This document shows positions 1 to 9,688 of a DNA stretch of 64,000 nucleotides, in pieces; position 1 is the stretch's first letter; every line of letters begins with the position of its first letter. A program made the translations under genes and the position numbers. The notes under the pieces are model-generated. The model did not search any database, was not told the DNA's origin, and saw nothing but the letters and a program-made list of their open reading frames with translations. The stretch covers positions 358,501-422,500 of the forward strand of contig JAPKYK010000003.1 in assembly GCA_026394395.1 (NCBI GenBank), given 5' to 3'. The stretch comes from Methanomassiliicoccales archaeon. GTDB lineage: Archaea > Thermoplasmatota > Thermoplasmata > Methanomassiliicoccales > UBA472.

Positions 1-1
1 G

Positions 2-820
2 AGGTACCAGAGGCGCCTGGAGGAGCGTTACGTCCACCCGAGTACGGAGGTCGGCATCATCTTCGACGAGCCGGAAAAGCCCTATTCCCGTACGATGCAC
101 CCGGCCATGGACGCGGTGCTGGCAGTGAGCGACGCCCACTTCCAAGTGGTTTCCCCCTTCGGCCCGGTGCCCATCGAGTTGGACGAGATCTATCCCATAT
201 CCCAATCCCTGTTCCCCAAGGAACGCGACCAGCAGACCAAGGAGAGGACCACCCGATTGATGGAGGACCTGGCCCATCGCCACACCTACAAAATGGGGGC
301 CATGTGGGACGGTGACGAGACCATCGAGTTCCTCAAGATGTTCTCCCAGGGCAAGGGCACGTTCGACATCGACCAGGCCAGGATTAGGGCGGTCGCCGAC
401 TACCAGTTCGGCAAGGGTGCCGCCGAGGCTTTGTTCAGCGGGAGCGTCTCCCTGGTCAAGTCCAAGAACGTGGACCGCATCCGCAACGTCCTGGTGGACG
501 GCGAGCACGTCATTTCCGTGAGGGCTGAGGACGGTTTCTTCACCTTGAGGCCGGCCGGGGCGCGGAGATTGCTGAAGGGACTGCCGGCGCCGCGCATGAG
601 GGTGACCGTCAGCGACGATGCAGTGGAGTTCAACAAGCAGGGCAAGAACGTCTTCTGCACCTTTGTCACCGACGCCGACCCGGACATCCGCCTGCATGAC
701 GAGGTGATGGTGGTGGACAAGAACGATGCTCTGGTAGCGATCGGCCGCGCCCAGCTGGTCCGTGAGGAGATGCTGGTCTTCAAGAAGGGCATTGCGGTGA
801 AGGTCCGGGAAGGCGCCTAG
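2..820 (+). CDS. tgtA: Archaeosine tRNA-guanine transglycosylase-like protein, C-terminal part (cut by window edge)
   Basis: The reading frame is open from the window edge, so the N-terminal catalytic barrel is missing and about 272 residues are visible. The last ~75 residues look like a PUA RNA-binding domain (DGFFTLRPAGARRLL, then a DEVMVVDKNDALVAIGRA stretch), as at the C-terminus of archaeal TgtA. TgtA exchanges guanine-15 of tRNA for preQ0, the first step of archaeosine synthesis. The preceding part (SPFGPVPIELDEIYP) fits the C1/C2 domains shared by TgtA and the related ArcS, so ArcS (TgtA2) is the main alternative. Its stop overlaps the stop of the convergent Pcc1-like gene by four bases (CTAG). 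RaSEA, a later enzyme of the same pathway, lies at 43.4 kb. Confidence 0.7.
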   Translation, partial: RYQRRLEERYVHPSTEVGIIFDEPEKPYSRTMHPAMDAVLAVSDAHFQVVSPFGPVPIELDEIYPISQSLFPKERDQQTKERTTRLMEDLAHRHTYKMGAMWDGDETIEFLKMFSQGKGTFDIDQARIRAVADYQFGKGAAEALFSGSVSLVKSKNVDRIRNVLVDGEHVISVRAEDGFFTLRPAGARRLLKGLPAPRMRVTVSDDAVEFNKQGKNVFCTFVTDADPDIRLHDEVMVVDKNDALVAIGRAQLVREEMLVFKKGIAVKVREGA

Positions 821-1047
821 TCCGATTCCAGATCGGTGATGTCGTTGGCCACCTTCAGGCAGGCCATGAGGTCCTCGATGGTGTGCAATAATGACATCAG
901 GCTCTTGGCCTCGCACTCGACCTTTATGATGGAACCTTCCACCCAGGATTTGGCATGGTCGCCGTGGTCCAGCTCGAGGGAGCGGTTGACGTTCTTGGCC
1001 CTATCCGCCGTACCCATGTCCAGCTCAAGAAAGCAGCTAGCTTGCAC
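817..1047 (-). CDS. Pcc1-like KEOPS subunit paralog
   Basis: A 76-residue protein with the Pcc1/CTAG pattern: a first beta strand, a helix with NRSLELDH, a second strand (GSIIKVECEA) and a long C-terminal helix (SLLHTIEDLMACLKVA). Pcc1 is the dimerising subunit of KEOPS, which makes t6A37 in ANN-decoding tRNAs. The GTG at 1047 is preferred over the internal ATG at 1017 because the first beta strand needs those residues. A TATA-like TTTTATCC lies about 25 bases upstream, which fits a leaderless message. A second, more canonical pcc1 sits at 39.3 kb beside rpoP and prefoldin, so this copy may be the divergent partner type (Pcc2-like). That assignment is inference. Confidence 0.72.
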   Translation of the reverse strand: MQASCFLELDMGTADRAKNVNRSLELDHGDHAKSWVEGSIIKVECEAKSLMSLLHTIEDLMACLKVANDITDLESD

Positions 1048-1117
1048 GAGCGGCCTATGACCGCGGGTGGATAAAACCTCTTTGCTCGTGTTTAATGGAT
1101 AAAAATGAAAAGAGGGA

Positions 1118-1193
1118 TGGTAGCCCCGTCCAGATTCGAACTGGAGTCACCGGCTCCAAAGGCCAGCATGATTGACCACTACACTACGGGGCT
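1118..1193 (-). tRNA. tRNA-Gln (TTG anticodon)
   Basis: The minus strand folds as a tRNA. The acceptor arm AGCCCCG pairs with CGGGGCT, the anticodon loop CTTTGGA sits on a CTGGC/GCCGG stem, and the T loop is TTCGAAT. The anticodon TTG reads glutamine codons. The discriminator is A and the next three bases are CCA, so the 3' CCA appears to be encoded. A TATA-like AAATTAAATAG lies upstream near 1216-1226, overlapping the end of the neighbouring methylthiotransferase gene. No intron is seen. Confidence 0.93.
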
Positions 1194-1222
1194 ATCGGAA
1201 ACCTCGATGCGGTATCCCCTAT

Positions 1223-2476
1223 TTAATTTTCCATGTCCTGAGCGATGACTCCGTAGAGATGGGTGCGGGCGGCGGCCGTGATCTTCACGTCCACCCTCTG
1301 CCAAAGGGCGTGGTCCCCAATAATTACCACTGGCAGATAATCATCGGTGCGAGCCATGACGCTGTTCCCCTTCCCTTTCTCGTCGATAAGGACCGAGTAC
1401 TGTCGGCCTATCTTCGACGAGTTGATGTCCGAGGATATCTGGAAGCGCAGGGAAGTGAGCTCGCGGGACCGTTCCTTGGACATCCAGCCCGGAATCTGCT
1501 TCTTCATCTTTTCTGCTACCGTCCCCGGGCGGGGAGAGAACCTGGTGACGTTGATTATGTTCGGCCGTAGCTCCTTCATGAGCGCCACGGTGGACATGTG
1601 ATCATCTATGGTCTCTCCAGGGAAACCGGTGATGACATCCGTGGAGAGCGTTAGCTCTGGAACCGCTTCCCGCATCCTTCCGACCATACGGAGGTAATCC
1701 TTGATCGAGTAAGCCCGGCCCATATCACGAATTACGCGGTCGCTGCCGCTCTGCACCGGAAGATGGAGGAAACGGTAGACCTTGGAATGCTGGTACGCTT
1801 CTGCCATCCCATCCATTATCTCCTTAAGATTGTCAGGGTTCATCATGCCGACGCGTATGCGGAAATCACCGGGAATATCGCAGATCGCCTTTAGCAGATC
1901 GGGAAGGCGGTCCTTGCCATCCATGCCGTAGGCGGCGGTGTCCTGGGAGGTGACCAGTATCTCCTTTACACCTTGCTCAAGGGCCTTCTTGGACCTTTCT
2001 ATCAGCTCATTGATAGGATAACTGATTAGGTCGCCCCGGGCAAGCTTGGTTATGCAATAGGTGCAGGAACCGTTGCACCCTTGGGCGATCGGCAGGACGA
2101 AAGGTACATCCCGTGAGAATGGTACGATTGGAACGGCCTTACCTGGAAATGCCCCATTGAGTATTAGATGGAAGCGTGGATAGTCGGCCGTCCCGCAGAC
2201 CATGGCCCCGGGAAACTCCTTGATGAGCCGCTCGCGGTCCACCGAGGCCATGCATCCGACGATGATGAGCTTCTTGCCGGAATCGCGAAGGGAGACGAGA
2301 CGGCGCCAGATCTTCCTTTCTGTAGGGGCGATCACCACGCAAGTGTTTATGAGGGCCACGGTGGCGTCCTTCTCGTCCTCGACCTGTTGATGTCCCATGC
2401 GCCTCAGGTACGAGCTCAGCTCAGCTGACTCGCCCTGGTTCATGGTGCAGCCATAGGTCTCGACGAAGAACTTCAC
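1223..2476 (-). CDS. tRNA-t6A37 methylthiotransferase (MiaB/CDKAL1-type radical SAM enzyme)
   Basis: The 417-residue protein has the three methylthiotransferase parts in order. An N-terminal UPF0004 domain starts with ETYGCTMNQGES and carries the further Cys of NTCVV. A radical-SAM core has CNGSCTYCITKLARG. A C-terminal TRAM domain covers the last ~60 residues. The family converts t6A to ms2t6A at position 37 of tRNA with one radical-SAM and one auxiliary [4Fe-4S] cluster. Length and the archaeal or eukaryotic (CDKAL1-like) N-terminus support this over bacterial MiaB or RimO. A TATA-like sequence lies about 25 bases upstream of the ATG, so the message is probably leaderless. tRNA-Gln follows directly on the same strand. 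Confidence 0.9.
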   Translation of the reverse strand: MKFFVETYGCTMNQGESAELSSYLRRMGHQQVEDEKDATVALINTCVVIAPTERKIWRRLVSLRDSGKKLIIVGCMASVDRERLIKEFPGAMVCGTADYPRFHLILNGAFPGKAVPIVPFSRDVPFVLPIAQGCNGSCTYCITKLARGDLISYPINELIERSKKALEQGVKEILVTSQDTAAYGMDGKDRLPDLLKAICDIPGDFRIRVGMMNPDNLKEIMDGMAEAYQHSKVYRFLHLPVQSGSDRVIRDMGRAYSIKDYLRMVGRMREAVPELTLSTDVITGFPGETIDDHMSTVALMKELRPNIINVTRFSPRPGTVAEKMKKQIPGWMSKERSRELTSLRFQISSDINSSKIGRQYSVLIDEKGKGNSVMARTDDYLPVVIIGDHALWQRVDVKITAAARTHLYGVIAQDMEN

Positions 2477-2639
2477 GCCGCGTGATAGGTCATCTATTTA
2501 TTATAGATAGTCAGGAAGGTTTGGGGCCCTGACCCGTTGATGATGGATATGTCGCTAGTGCTTGATGGATCGGCCTATCTCGTATCATGAACAAGCGGGC
2601 TCCATGGAGCAAGTATGACCGATCGCTGCTTAGACGGTA

Positions 2640-2921
2640 TCAGGAGCTTTTCTTTGCTTCCTGTTCGGCCAGGGCGTCGATCATCGCCCCGAAGAAGCAG
2701 CAGGGCTTGTACTCCTGTTCGGCTGCCTCATTGCTCTTTTCATTGCCGCCCATCAACGTAACGTTCGGGTGACCTTCCATGAGCACCATGAGCAACCAGT
2801 CCTTGTCCTGGTTGTTCTCATAATGGATCTCCCCGATCTCCTTCTCGCCGTTCATGTCCACCTTCTTCAGGTGGATGTGCCCGTCTTCGGCTTCGTTCTT
2901 GACCGTCAGGGTGATCAGCAT
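2640..2921 (-). CDS. Small hypothetical protein, paralog of the upstream gene
   Basis: I do not recognise a family. From the ATG at 2921 the product is 93 residues, soluble, with no signal peptide or membrane segment. It shares with the preceding gene product the pattern G-x3-Y-x-N, LL-x2-LM-x-GHP-x-V and a terminal Cys (CCFFGAMIDAL here). This start lies four bases after the upstream stop and has a GGTGG element before it. A further ATG at 2972 would overlap the upstream gene by 47 bases and is less likely. The two genes are co-directional and probably co-transcribed, and look like a tandem duplication. Confidence 0.65.
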   Translation of the reverse strand: MLITLTVKNEAEDGHIHLKKVDMNGEKEIGEIHYENNQDKDWLLMVLMEGHPNVTLMGGNEKSNEAAEQEYKPCCFFGAMIDALAEQEAKKSS

Positions 2922-2925
2922 TTCA

Positions 2926-3237
2926 TCATTCCACCGTCGATTTCCTTTGAGGCCATTTGTAATAGTTATCAACGAAGCATCCGGTGGGGTAGTCCTTCTC
3001 CATGAAGCTGACCTCCGGATGACCTTTCATCAGCATGTCCAATAGGACGTCGCGCTCTTCCTTGTTGTCATACTCGAGCGTTCCCATGATATGCGTGCAA
3101 GTGATGGATCCTCTTTTCCAGAGTTCGAGCTTGCCACTGCCACCCTCGTTCTCAAAGACCTTCATGTTGATGTAAAGCGCCATTGTCTCATCTTTGTTGA
3201 TAGTTTGTAAATCCGTTCGGTCCGCTTGAACGTACAT
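2926..3237 (-). CDS. Small hypothetical protein, first of a tandem paralog pair
   Basis: No recognised family. The product is 103 residues from the ATG at 3237. An ATG at 3183 (MALYINMKVFEN) aligns better with the start of the downstream paralog. The core holds YDNKEERDVLLDMLMKGHP and matches the downstream gene in spacing of the LM-x-GHP-x-V segment. A TATA-like CTTATAAT at 3267-3274 on the minus strand puts the transcription start near 3245, which would suit either start. The protein is probably soluble, with mixed alpha/beta character. Confidence 0.65.
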   Translation of the reverse strand: MYVQADRTDLQTINKDETMALYINMKVFENEGGSGKLELWKRGSITCTHIMGTLEYDNKEERDVLLDMLMKGHPEVSFMEKDYPTGCFVDNYYKWPQRKSTVE

Positions 3238-3423
3238 TATGAATTGAGATTCGAAAGTAGAGGGGATTATAAGTTACTTTTTAAGGATATTTTGAGTTAT
3301 AAAATGGAAATGATCAATGTTCTGACGAATAAAAATTCTAGTAGATCAAAGTGGCTATCGAGCTTGAAATCATCAAATAACATAGGTTCCAGCAAATAGT
3401 TCAATATTGAATAAATAAGAGAA

Positions 3424-3510
3424 TGGCGCGAAGGGGGGGATTTGAACCCCCGGGTCCTTGCGGACAATGGATTAGCAATCCATCGCCTTGCCGGGCTGGG
3501 CCACCTCCGC
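3424..3510 (-). tRNA. tRNA-Ser (GCT anticodon)
   Basis: A class II tRNA with a long variable arm (GTCCGCAAGGAC) typical of serine. The acceptor arm GCGGAGG pairs with CCTTCGC through one G-T wobble, the T loop is TTCAAAT, and the anticodon loop on a GATGGA/TCCATT stem reads GCT. The discriminator is G, followed by an encoded CCA. A TATA-like CATTTAATAG lies about 30 bases upstream on the minus strand. The gene is divergent from the 16S rRNA promoter. Confidence 0.93.
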
Positions 3511-3711
3511 TTTTCCGTTGCTTAATGGACAATCTCTATTAAATGTTTCGTAATATGGACGTCAACGCCTATACCAGCATTGGAAAAATGCGATCGGCCC
3601 TTGACATTATCTGCTTCGGTGGACGGTAACATGATATGATGTGTCACAGCAAAGGTCATATAGGGGGGTGCCAAATAGAGAGGTAGTCATGTTTTCGGGC
3701 AAAGAACCCCC
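3511..3711. other. Intergenic region between tRNA-Ser and the 16S promoter
   Basis: The tRNA-Ser promoter sits near 3535-3545 on the minus strand. The rest shows no open frame with a start and ribosome-binding site, and no RNA gene I can recognise. Together with the 16S leader downstream it makes a gene-free stretch of about 470 bases. Confidence 0.5.
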
Positions 3712-3730
3712 CGAAACGGTTATATATAAG
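3712..3730 (+). promoter_or_regulatory. 16S rRNA promoter (BRE + TATA box)
   Basis: CGAAACGG followed directly by TTATATATAAG is a strong archaeal BRE/TATA arrangement. Transcription would start about 25 bases downstream, near 3750. That leaves a leader of about 230 bases before the mature 16S. The leader contains short inverted repeats (AAACGCC with GGCGTTT; GGAGA with TCTCC) and the 5' arm of the processing stem. Confidence 0.8.
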
Positions 3731-3862
3731 ACCGAAGTTAAGGGGATTCTGCGCTGAAACACAGCGACAAAAACGCCAAACTGGATGCTTGCATTCGGCG
3801 GCGTTTAGAATGGAGAACCGAGATCTCCGTCGAAAGGCGTCGACGTGCTCTCTTGGTTCTGA

Positions 3863-3929
3863 CGCTCGATGGCAGTTACTGTTTCTAACGAAATGGTACT
3901 GCTGGTGAAACTTGGTAACTCTGCCAATT
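3863..3929 (+). other. 5' arm of the 16S rRNA processing stem
   Basis: The leader segment 3911-3929 (CTTGGTAAC, T, CTGCC, AATT) is complementary to 5502-5522 downstream of the 16S. The only irregularities are one U-G pair and a two-base CC bulge at 5506-5507. A second block at 3863-3871 (CGCTCGATG) pairs perfectly with 5535-5543, and 3934-3941 pairs with 5486-5493. Archaeal 16S precursors are excised at a bulge-helix-bulge in such a stem by the tRNA splicing endonuclease. The AATT/AATT helix between the CC bulge and the internal loop is the likely site. Confidence 0.75.
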
Positions 3930-3981
3930 TCTTAAATACACATCCTAGGCGATCAATTAATAATGAGTCGTCGAAGGATCA

Positions 3982-5449
<1,468 letters not shown>

Positions 5450-5501
5450 ACGCAAGGGGAAACACTGTGAAGCTTATGGCATTACGTGTGTTTCCTCCAC
5501 C

Positions 5502-5543
5502 AATTCCGGCAGGGTTACCAAGCACTAAAAACAACATCGAGCG
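5502..5543 (+). other. 3' arm of the 16S rRNA processing stem
   Basis: 5502-5522 and 5535-5543 are the complements of leader blocks 3911-3929 and 3863-3871. Together they close the 16S precursor into one long stem. The arm lies about 50 bases beyond the mature 3' end. Confidence 0.75.
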
Positions 5544-5556
5544 CCCCCATTCTAGC

Positions 5557-5569
5557 TTATATTTTTTTC
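5557..5569 (+). terminator. Poly-T terminator of the 16S transcript
   Basis: A run of seven T residues inside TTATATTTTTTTC follows the processing stem. T-rich tracts on the coding strand are the usual archaeal termination signal. Nothing else follows before pyrG. Confidence 0.6.
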
Positions 5570-5640
5570 AATGAACTCTACAAAAGGCGAAAGCTTTCTC
5601 TAGCGGACATAATCATAAATCATAAATATCATCCCAGGAT

Positions 5641-7272
5641 ATGGAGAGTTCCCGTGAAGGCATGAAATATATTTTTGTCACGGGCGGAGTCATTTCTGGG
5701 TTGGGCAAGGGAATAACCGCGTCCTCCATCGGTCGTCTTCTCAAGTCGCGGGGGATCAAGGTCACGGCCATTAAAATCGACCCCTACCTGAACGTCGACG
5801 CCGGGACCATGAACCCCTTCGAACATGGGGAAGTTTACGTTCTCGAAGACGGAGGGGAGGTGGACTTGGACCTTGGCAACTACGAGAGGTTCCTGGACAT
5901 CAGCCTTACCAGCGCCCACAACATCACCACCGGCAAGGTCTACAAGTCGGTCATCGAGAAGGAGCGCACCGGGGAGTACCTCGGTAAGACCGTTCAGATC
6001 ATCCCCCACATCACCAACGAGATCAAGGCCCACATCGTCAACGTGGCCGAGGCCACCGGGGCCGACGTTTGCATCGTCGAGCTGGGGGGGACCGTCGGTG
6101 ACATCGAGTCCATGCCCTTCCTCGAAGCGGTTCGTCAGATGAACATGGAGCTGGGAAAAGGGCGTAATTGCCTTTTCGTGCACACTACTCTGGTCCCGGT
6201 CATGGGCACGGTGGGGGAGCAGAAGACTAAGCCCACCCAGCACTCGGTCAAGGAGCTCAGGGCCATAGGCATTCAGCCCGATATCATTGTAGCCAGGTCC
6301 AAGGACCCGCTTGAGGAGTCGATAAAACGAAAGATCTCCCTGTTCTGCGACGTTCCCATAGAAGCGGTGGTCACGGCCGCGGACGCCCGTTCCATCTACG
6401 ACGTGCCGATGGCCTTGGAGGCGCAGGGGCTCACCGAATACGTCATGCAGCGTTTGGGATTCACGGAGAAGGCTCACGACCTTGAGGGCTGGAAGGCCTT
6501 CGCCAGCCGCATAAACGATCAGGAGCGGACCGTGCGCATCGCCTGCGTGGGCAAGTACACCAACCTGGCCGATTCCTACATCTCCCATTTCGAAGCCTTC
6601 CATCATGCCGGGGCCGAGGCCGGCACCAAGGTCCAGTTGGTCTTCGTCGATTCGGAGGTGGTGCAGCAGTATGGCATCACCGAGGAGCTGCTGAACGCCG
6701 ACGGCATACTCATTCCGGGAGGGTTCGGGGTGCGTGGTATCGAAGGCAAGATAGCCACGGCCAAGTTCGCCCGGGAGAACCACATACCGTTCCTGGGCGT
6801 ATGCCTGGGATTCCAAATCGCCACCATCGAGTTCGCCAGGAACGTCCTGGGGATGGACAAGGCCAACAGCACTGAGTTCGACCCAGAGACGCCCTTCCCC
6901 GTCGTCGATCTGCTGCCGGAACAGAAGACGGTCAAGAAGATGGGCGCCACTATGAGACTGGGAGCACAGCCGGTCATGGTGGAGGAAGGCTCCAAGGCCT
7001 TCGAGCTATACGGCAAGGCCCTGATCATGGAAAGGCACCGGCACCGCTACGAGGTCAATCCCAAGCACATCGAAGCGCTGGAGGAGGGCGGCTGGAAGTT
7101 TACTGGACGCTCCGCGGACGGCGTGAAGATGGAGATCGGGGAACTGAAAGGATACGAATACTATGTGGCCTCCCAGTTCCATCCGGAGTTCAAGTCCCGG
7201 CCCACCAAGCCATCCCCACTGCACCTGGGTCTGGTTAGGGCGGCGGTCAAGCGCAAGTACGGGAGCCAATAA
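5641..7272 (+). CDS. pyrG: CTP synthase
   Basis: PyrG makes CTP from UTP with ATP and glutamine. The product is 543 residues, usual for the family. It starts with the synthetase P-loop region ([16 protein letters not shown]) and keeps the [14 protein letters not shown] segment. It ends with a class I glutamine amidotransferase domain having the nucleophile in FLGVCLGFQ and the catalytic His-Glu in [11 protein letters not shown]. Family members usually begin at MKYIFVTGG, so the ATG at 5662 is a good alternative start. The AT-rich CATAAATCATAAATATC just upstream may be the TATA region, so the message may be leaderless. Confidence 0.96.
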   Translation: MESSREGMKYIFVTGGVISGLGKGITASSIGRLLKSRGIKVTAIKIDPYLNVDAGTMNPFEHGEVYVLEDGGEVDLDLGNYERFLDISLTSAHNITTGKVYKSVIEKERTGEYLGKTVQIIPHITNEIKAHIVNVAEATGADVCIVELGGTVGDIESMPFLEAVRQMNMELGKGRNCLFVHTTLVPVMGTVGEQKTKPTQHSVKELRAIGIQPDIIVARSKDPLEESIKRKISLFCDVPIEAVVTAADARSIYDVPMALEAQGLTEYVMQRLGFTEKAHDLEGWKAFASRINDQERTVRIACVGKYTNLADSYISHFEAFHHAGAEAGTKVQLVFVDSEVVQQYGITEELLNADGILIPGGFGVRGIEGKIATAKFARENHIPFLGVCLGFQIATIEFARNVLGMDKANSTEFDPETPFPVVDLLPEQKTVKKMGATMRLGAQPVMVEEGSKAFELYGKALIMERHRHRYEVNPKHIEALEEGGWKFTGRSADGVKMEIGELKGYEYYVASQFHPEFKSRPTKPSPLHLGLVRAAVKRKYGSQ

Positions 7273-7273
7273 G

Positions 7274-7283
7274 GTTTATAAGG
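7274..7283 (+). promoter_or_regulatory. TATA box for the aIF2-beta gene
   Basis: GTTTATAAGG lies about 28-37 bases before the ATG at 7311. A GGAGGG element precedes the start, so translation is probably Shine-Dalgarno driven from a short leader. Confidence 0.6.
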
Positions 7284-7310
7284 CATGGTGGACTTGGAGG
7301 GCCGATAGAC

Positions 7311-7934
7311 ATGTCCAATGACGATTACCTTTCACTCCTGGACCGGGCCAAGATGCAGTTGCCGGAGACCATCGAGAAGCACGAACGTTTCGTGGTCCCC
7401 GATCCGGATGTGTTCCAGGAAGGGAAGACCACCGTGTTCCGTAACTTCGGGGACATCGTCGACACCCTGAGGCGAGAACCCGAGCACATCCTGCAGTACA
7501 TGCTCAGAGAGCTGGGTACACCCGGCACCATGGAGGGCAGGCGCGTGGTGTTCAAGACCAGGCTGACCCCCACCCAGGTCTCTGACAAGCTGCAGAACTA
7601 CATCGACACCTTCGTCCTGTGCTCGGAGTGCGGCCGCCCTGACACCCACATAAACAAAGAGGGCCGCGTGATGATTCTAGAGTGTGAGGCCTGCGGTGCG
7701 CACCGCCCCGTCAATGTTCGCAAGATGCAGAAGCCCTCCGAGGAAGGGTTGCGTGAGGGAAACGTCTATGAGATGATGATTGAGGACGTGGGTAAGAAAG
7801 GTGACGGAGTGGCCCGCATGTTTGACTACATCATCTACATCCCGGGGACCGCCAAGGGCTCCCGGGTGAAGGTGAAGGTGGCCAAGATAACCGGTAAGGT
7901 GGCCTACGGGAACGTATTCATCGAATCACCTTAA
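7311..7934 (+). CDS. Translation initiation factor aIF2 subunit beta with C-terminal TRAM domain
   Basis: Residues 1-~140 form aIF2-beta, part of the aIF2 trimer that brings initiator tRNA to the 30S subunit. They include the central fold (REPEHILQYMLRELGTPG) and a zinc ribbon of two C-x2-C pairs (LCSECGRPDT and CEACGAHRPV). Residues ~145-207 form an added TRAM domain (EDVGKKGDGVARMFDYIIYI, then GSRVKVKVAK), an RNA-binding module. A beta-TRAM fusion is known from haloarchaea and some other euryarchaea. The total of 207 residues is about 65 longer than plain aIF2-beta. A hairpin plus T-tract follows the gene. Confidence 0.93.
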   Translation: MSNDDYLSLLDRAKMQLPETIEKHERFVVPDPDVFQEGKTTVFRNFGDIVDTLRREPEHILQYMLRELGTPGTMEGRRVVFKTRLTPTQVSDKLQNYIDTFVLCSECGRPDTHINKEGRVMILECEACGAHRPVNVRKMQKPSEEGLREGNVYEMMIEDVGKKGDGVARMFDYIIYIPGTAKGSRVKVKVAKITGKVAYGNVFIESP

Positions 7935-7946
7935 TTAGCTCACTTT

Positions 7947-7985
7947 CCGGGTCCGCTCAGCCCGGCATTTTTTCATTTTTCTTTT
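7947..7985 (+). terminator. Hairpin and T-tract after aIF2-beta
   Basis: CCGGG and CCCGG form a five-base stem around a nine-base loop. It is followed by a T-rich tract (CATTTTTTCATTTTTCTTTT). It resembles an intrinsic terminator. Confidence 0.65.
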
Positions 7986-8044
7986 GATATCGCTTCCGAT
8001 GTTCGAATCGGCAACGATTTATGCCCTGGTGCCCATCGACCGGC

Positions 8045-8956
8045 ATGCGCACCGCCCGGCAGTACCTGGTCCTCACGGTCATGTTCCTGGCCGTTCCCCT
8101 GGCCGCTCTGACCTTGGTGCCAACGGTCCCCTCTGGTTACCGGGCCTTCTCGGACCAGAACGACCCGACGAACCCTTTGCTGTACGTCGTCCTGGTCCTG
8201 GTCACCACCGCCGTGCTGCTGGTGCTCATCAAGCGCTCCCGCCTGGGCCTGCTGAAGGCAGTGATATTCGGGGCCATGGGTTTGGGGCTCTTCTCCGTGG
8301 TCTCATTGTTCCTCATGCTCGCCAGCACCGAAGAGCTGGTGTCGATGGTGCTGGGAGCGATTATTTCCGGATCACTTCTCTACCTGCTCGTTAAATATCC
8401 TAGATGGTACGTGGTGAACGGCGCGGGGCTGGTGATCGGGGTCGGCGCCGCCCTGATACTGGGCCTGTCCCTAGGCATACTGCCCTCCCTCATACTGCTG
8501 ACCGCCCTGGCGGTTTATGACGCCCTCTCGGTCTACGTCACCAAGCACATGCTCACCCTGGCCGAAGGGGTCAGCGACCTGGGCCTACCCATAGTGCTGG
8601 TGGTCCCCGGAAACAAGGGGGCGGAGAGGAAGAAGCTGGACCTGAAGGACCGCAGCAAGGACCAGGACCGCGAGGTCATGCTGATGGGCCTGGGCGACAC
8701 CATAATCCCCTCGGTGCTGGTCATCTCCGCCGCCGCCAACCTGCCGGCGCTGAGCTCCACTGGCTGGCCGCAGCCGGCTATGCTGGTGGCGGTGATGACC
8801 CTGCTCGCCATACTGATCGGTTTCCTCTCTCTCATGTTCCTCATAGCCAAGGGGCGCCCCCAGGCTGGGCTGCCCTTCCTGAACGGTTCGGCCATAATCG
8901 GATTCGCTATGTCCTACTTTCTAGTGTATCAGGACCTGGGGTTCGGTTTCGGTTGA
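8045..8956 (+). CDS. Presenilin-like A22 family intramembrane aspartyl protease
   Basis: The ~303-residue protein has about nine hydrophobic segments. It carries the paired active-site motifs of presenilin/signal peptide peptidase homologs: YD in the sixth segment (AVYDALSVY) and GLGD in the seventh (LMGLGDTIIPS). A PAL-like GLPFLNG lies in the last region. A hydrophilic lysine- and aspartate-rich loop (about 200-225) separates the two catalytic segments. Such enzymes cut transmembrane helices. The ATG at 8045 is preferred over 8021 because a TATA-like CGATTTATGC at 8011-8020 fits a leaderless start there. It stands alone between aIF2-beta and a phosphoesterase gene. Confidence 0.87.
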   Translation: MRTARQYLVLTVMFLAVPLAALTLVPTVPSGYRAFSDQNDPTNPLLYVVLVLVTTAVLLVLIKRSRLGLLKAVIFGAMGLGLFSVVSLFLMLASTEELVSMVLGAIISGSLLYLLVKYPRWYVVNGAGLVIGVGAALILGLSLGILPSLILLTALAVYDALSVYVTKHMLTLAEGVSDLGLPIVLVVPGNKGAERKKLDLKDRSKDQDREVMLMGLGDTIIPSVLVISAAANLPALSSTGWPQPAMLVAVMTLLAILIGFLSLMFLIAKGRPQAGLPFLNGSAIIGFAMSYFLVYQDLGFGFG

Positions 8957-8996
8957 GGGCAAAATAATAGTATCCCTCCCTTCATAATCGCCGGAC

Positions 8997-9635
8997 GTGG
9001 GCGCAAAGTACCTTGTGCTATCGGACGTGCATCGCCGCGCATGGGTGGCCGAGCGGGCCAGAGACCTTGTAAAAGAGCATGCCATGGACGGGGTCGTTCT
9101 GCTCGGTGACATCACCCACTTTGGCCCCCCGCAGTTCGCCGAGAAGTTCATTGGGGACCTGGGGGTCAAGTGCTACGTCGTTCCTGGCAACTGCGATCCG
9201 CCGGGCACTCTGGCCTTCATCGAAAAGAGCGCTGTTTCCCTGCACGGCCGAAAGGTGCAGGTGGACGGTATGACCTGGGCCGGACTGGGCGGTTCGAACC
9301 CCACCATCTTCCAGACGCCCTTCGAGATGCCGGAGAAGGATATCGAAAAGATCCTGGCCCCGCTGATGGAACCGGGGATGGTTCTGGTCCTGCACTGCCC
9401 ACCGCACGGGACCTGGGACGCCACGTACACTGGGCAGCATGTCGGCAGCACCGCCGTGCGGAACCTGATCTTGAGGACGAGACCGCTGGTGGTTCTCTCC
9501 GGTCACATCCACGAGGACCGCGGTATATCCCATGTGGACGGGGTCTGGTACATGAATCCGGGGGCGGCCAAGGACCACTACGCCGGGCTCATGGAGCTGG
9601 GGGACGGCGTCTCGCTCAGCCTACTGGACCTCTAG
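8997..9635 (+). CDS. Metallophosphoesterase
   Basis: A 212-residue calcineurin-like phosphoesterase with the metal-binding motifs in order: D-x-H (LSDVHRR), GD (LLGDITHFG), GN (VPGNCDPP), a histidine in VLHCPP, and G-H-x-H (LSGHIHEDRG). The closest general type is the small archaeal and bacterial YfcE/MJ0936-like group that hydrolyses phosphodiesters. The substrate is unknown. The start is GTG at 8997, and an AATAATAG element about 30 bases upstream suggests a leaderless message. The gene is probably separate from rps8e, which has its own TATA box. Confidence 0.88.
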   Translation: MGAKYLVLSDVHRRAWVAERARDLVKEHAMDGVVLLGDITHFGPPQFAEKFIGDLGVKCYVVPGNCDPPGTLAFIEKSAVSLHGRKVQVDGMTWAGLGGSNPTIFQTPFEMPEKDIEKILAPLMEPGMVLVLHCPPHGTWDATYTGQHVGSTAVRNLILRTRPLVVLSGHIHEDRGISHVDGVWYMNPGAAKDHYAGLMELGDGVSLSLLDL

Positions 9636-9650
9636 GTCTGAAGCTAAGGT

Positions 9651-9658
9651 TTTTATAC
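9651..9658 (+). promoter_or_regulatory. TATA box for rps8e-srp19
   Basis: TTTTATAC lies 31-38 bases upstream of the rps8e ATG. The flanking sequence is AAGGTTTTTATACACATGG. This gives a short leader. Confidence 0.6.
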
Positions 9659-9688
9659 ACATGGCCAATTAGGTGCCAAAGGATAGCT

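Noticed and set aside
2587..2772. 61-codon plus-strand frame between two minus-strand genes
   Set aside because: It overlaps the small paralog gene and shows no family features.
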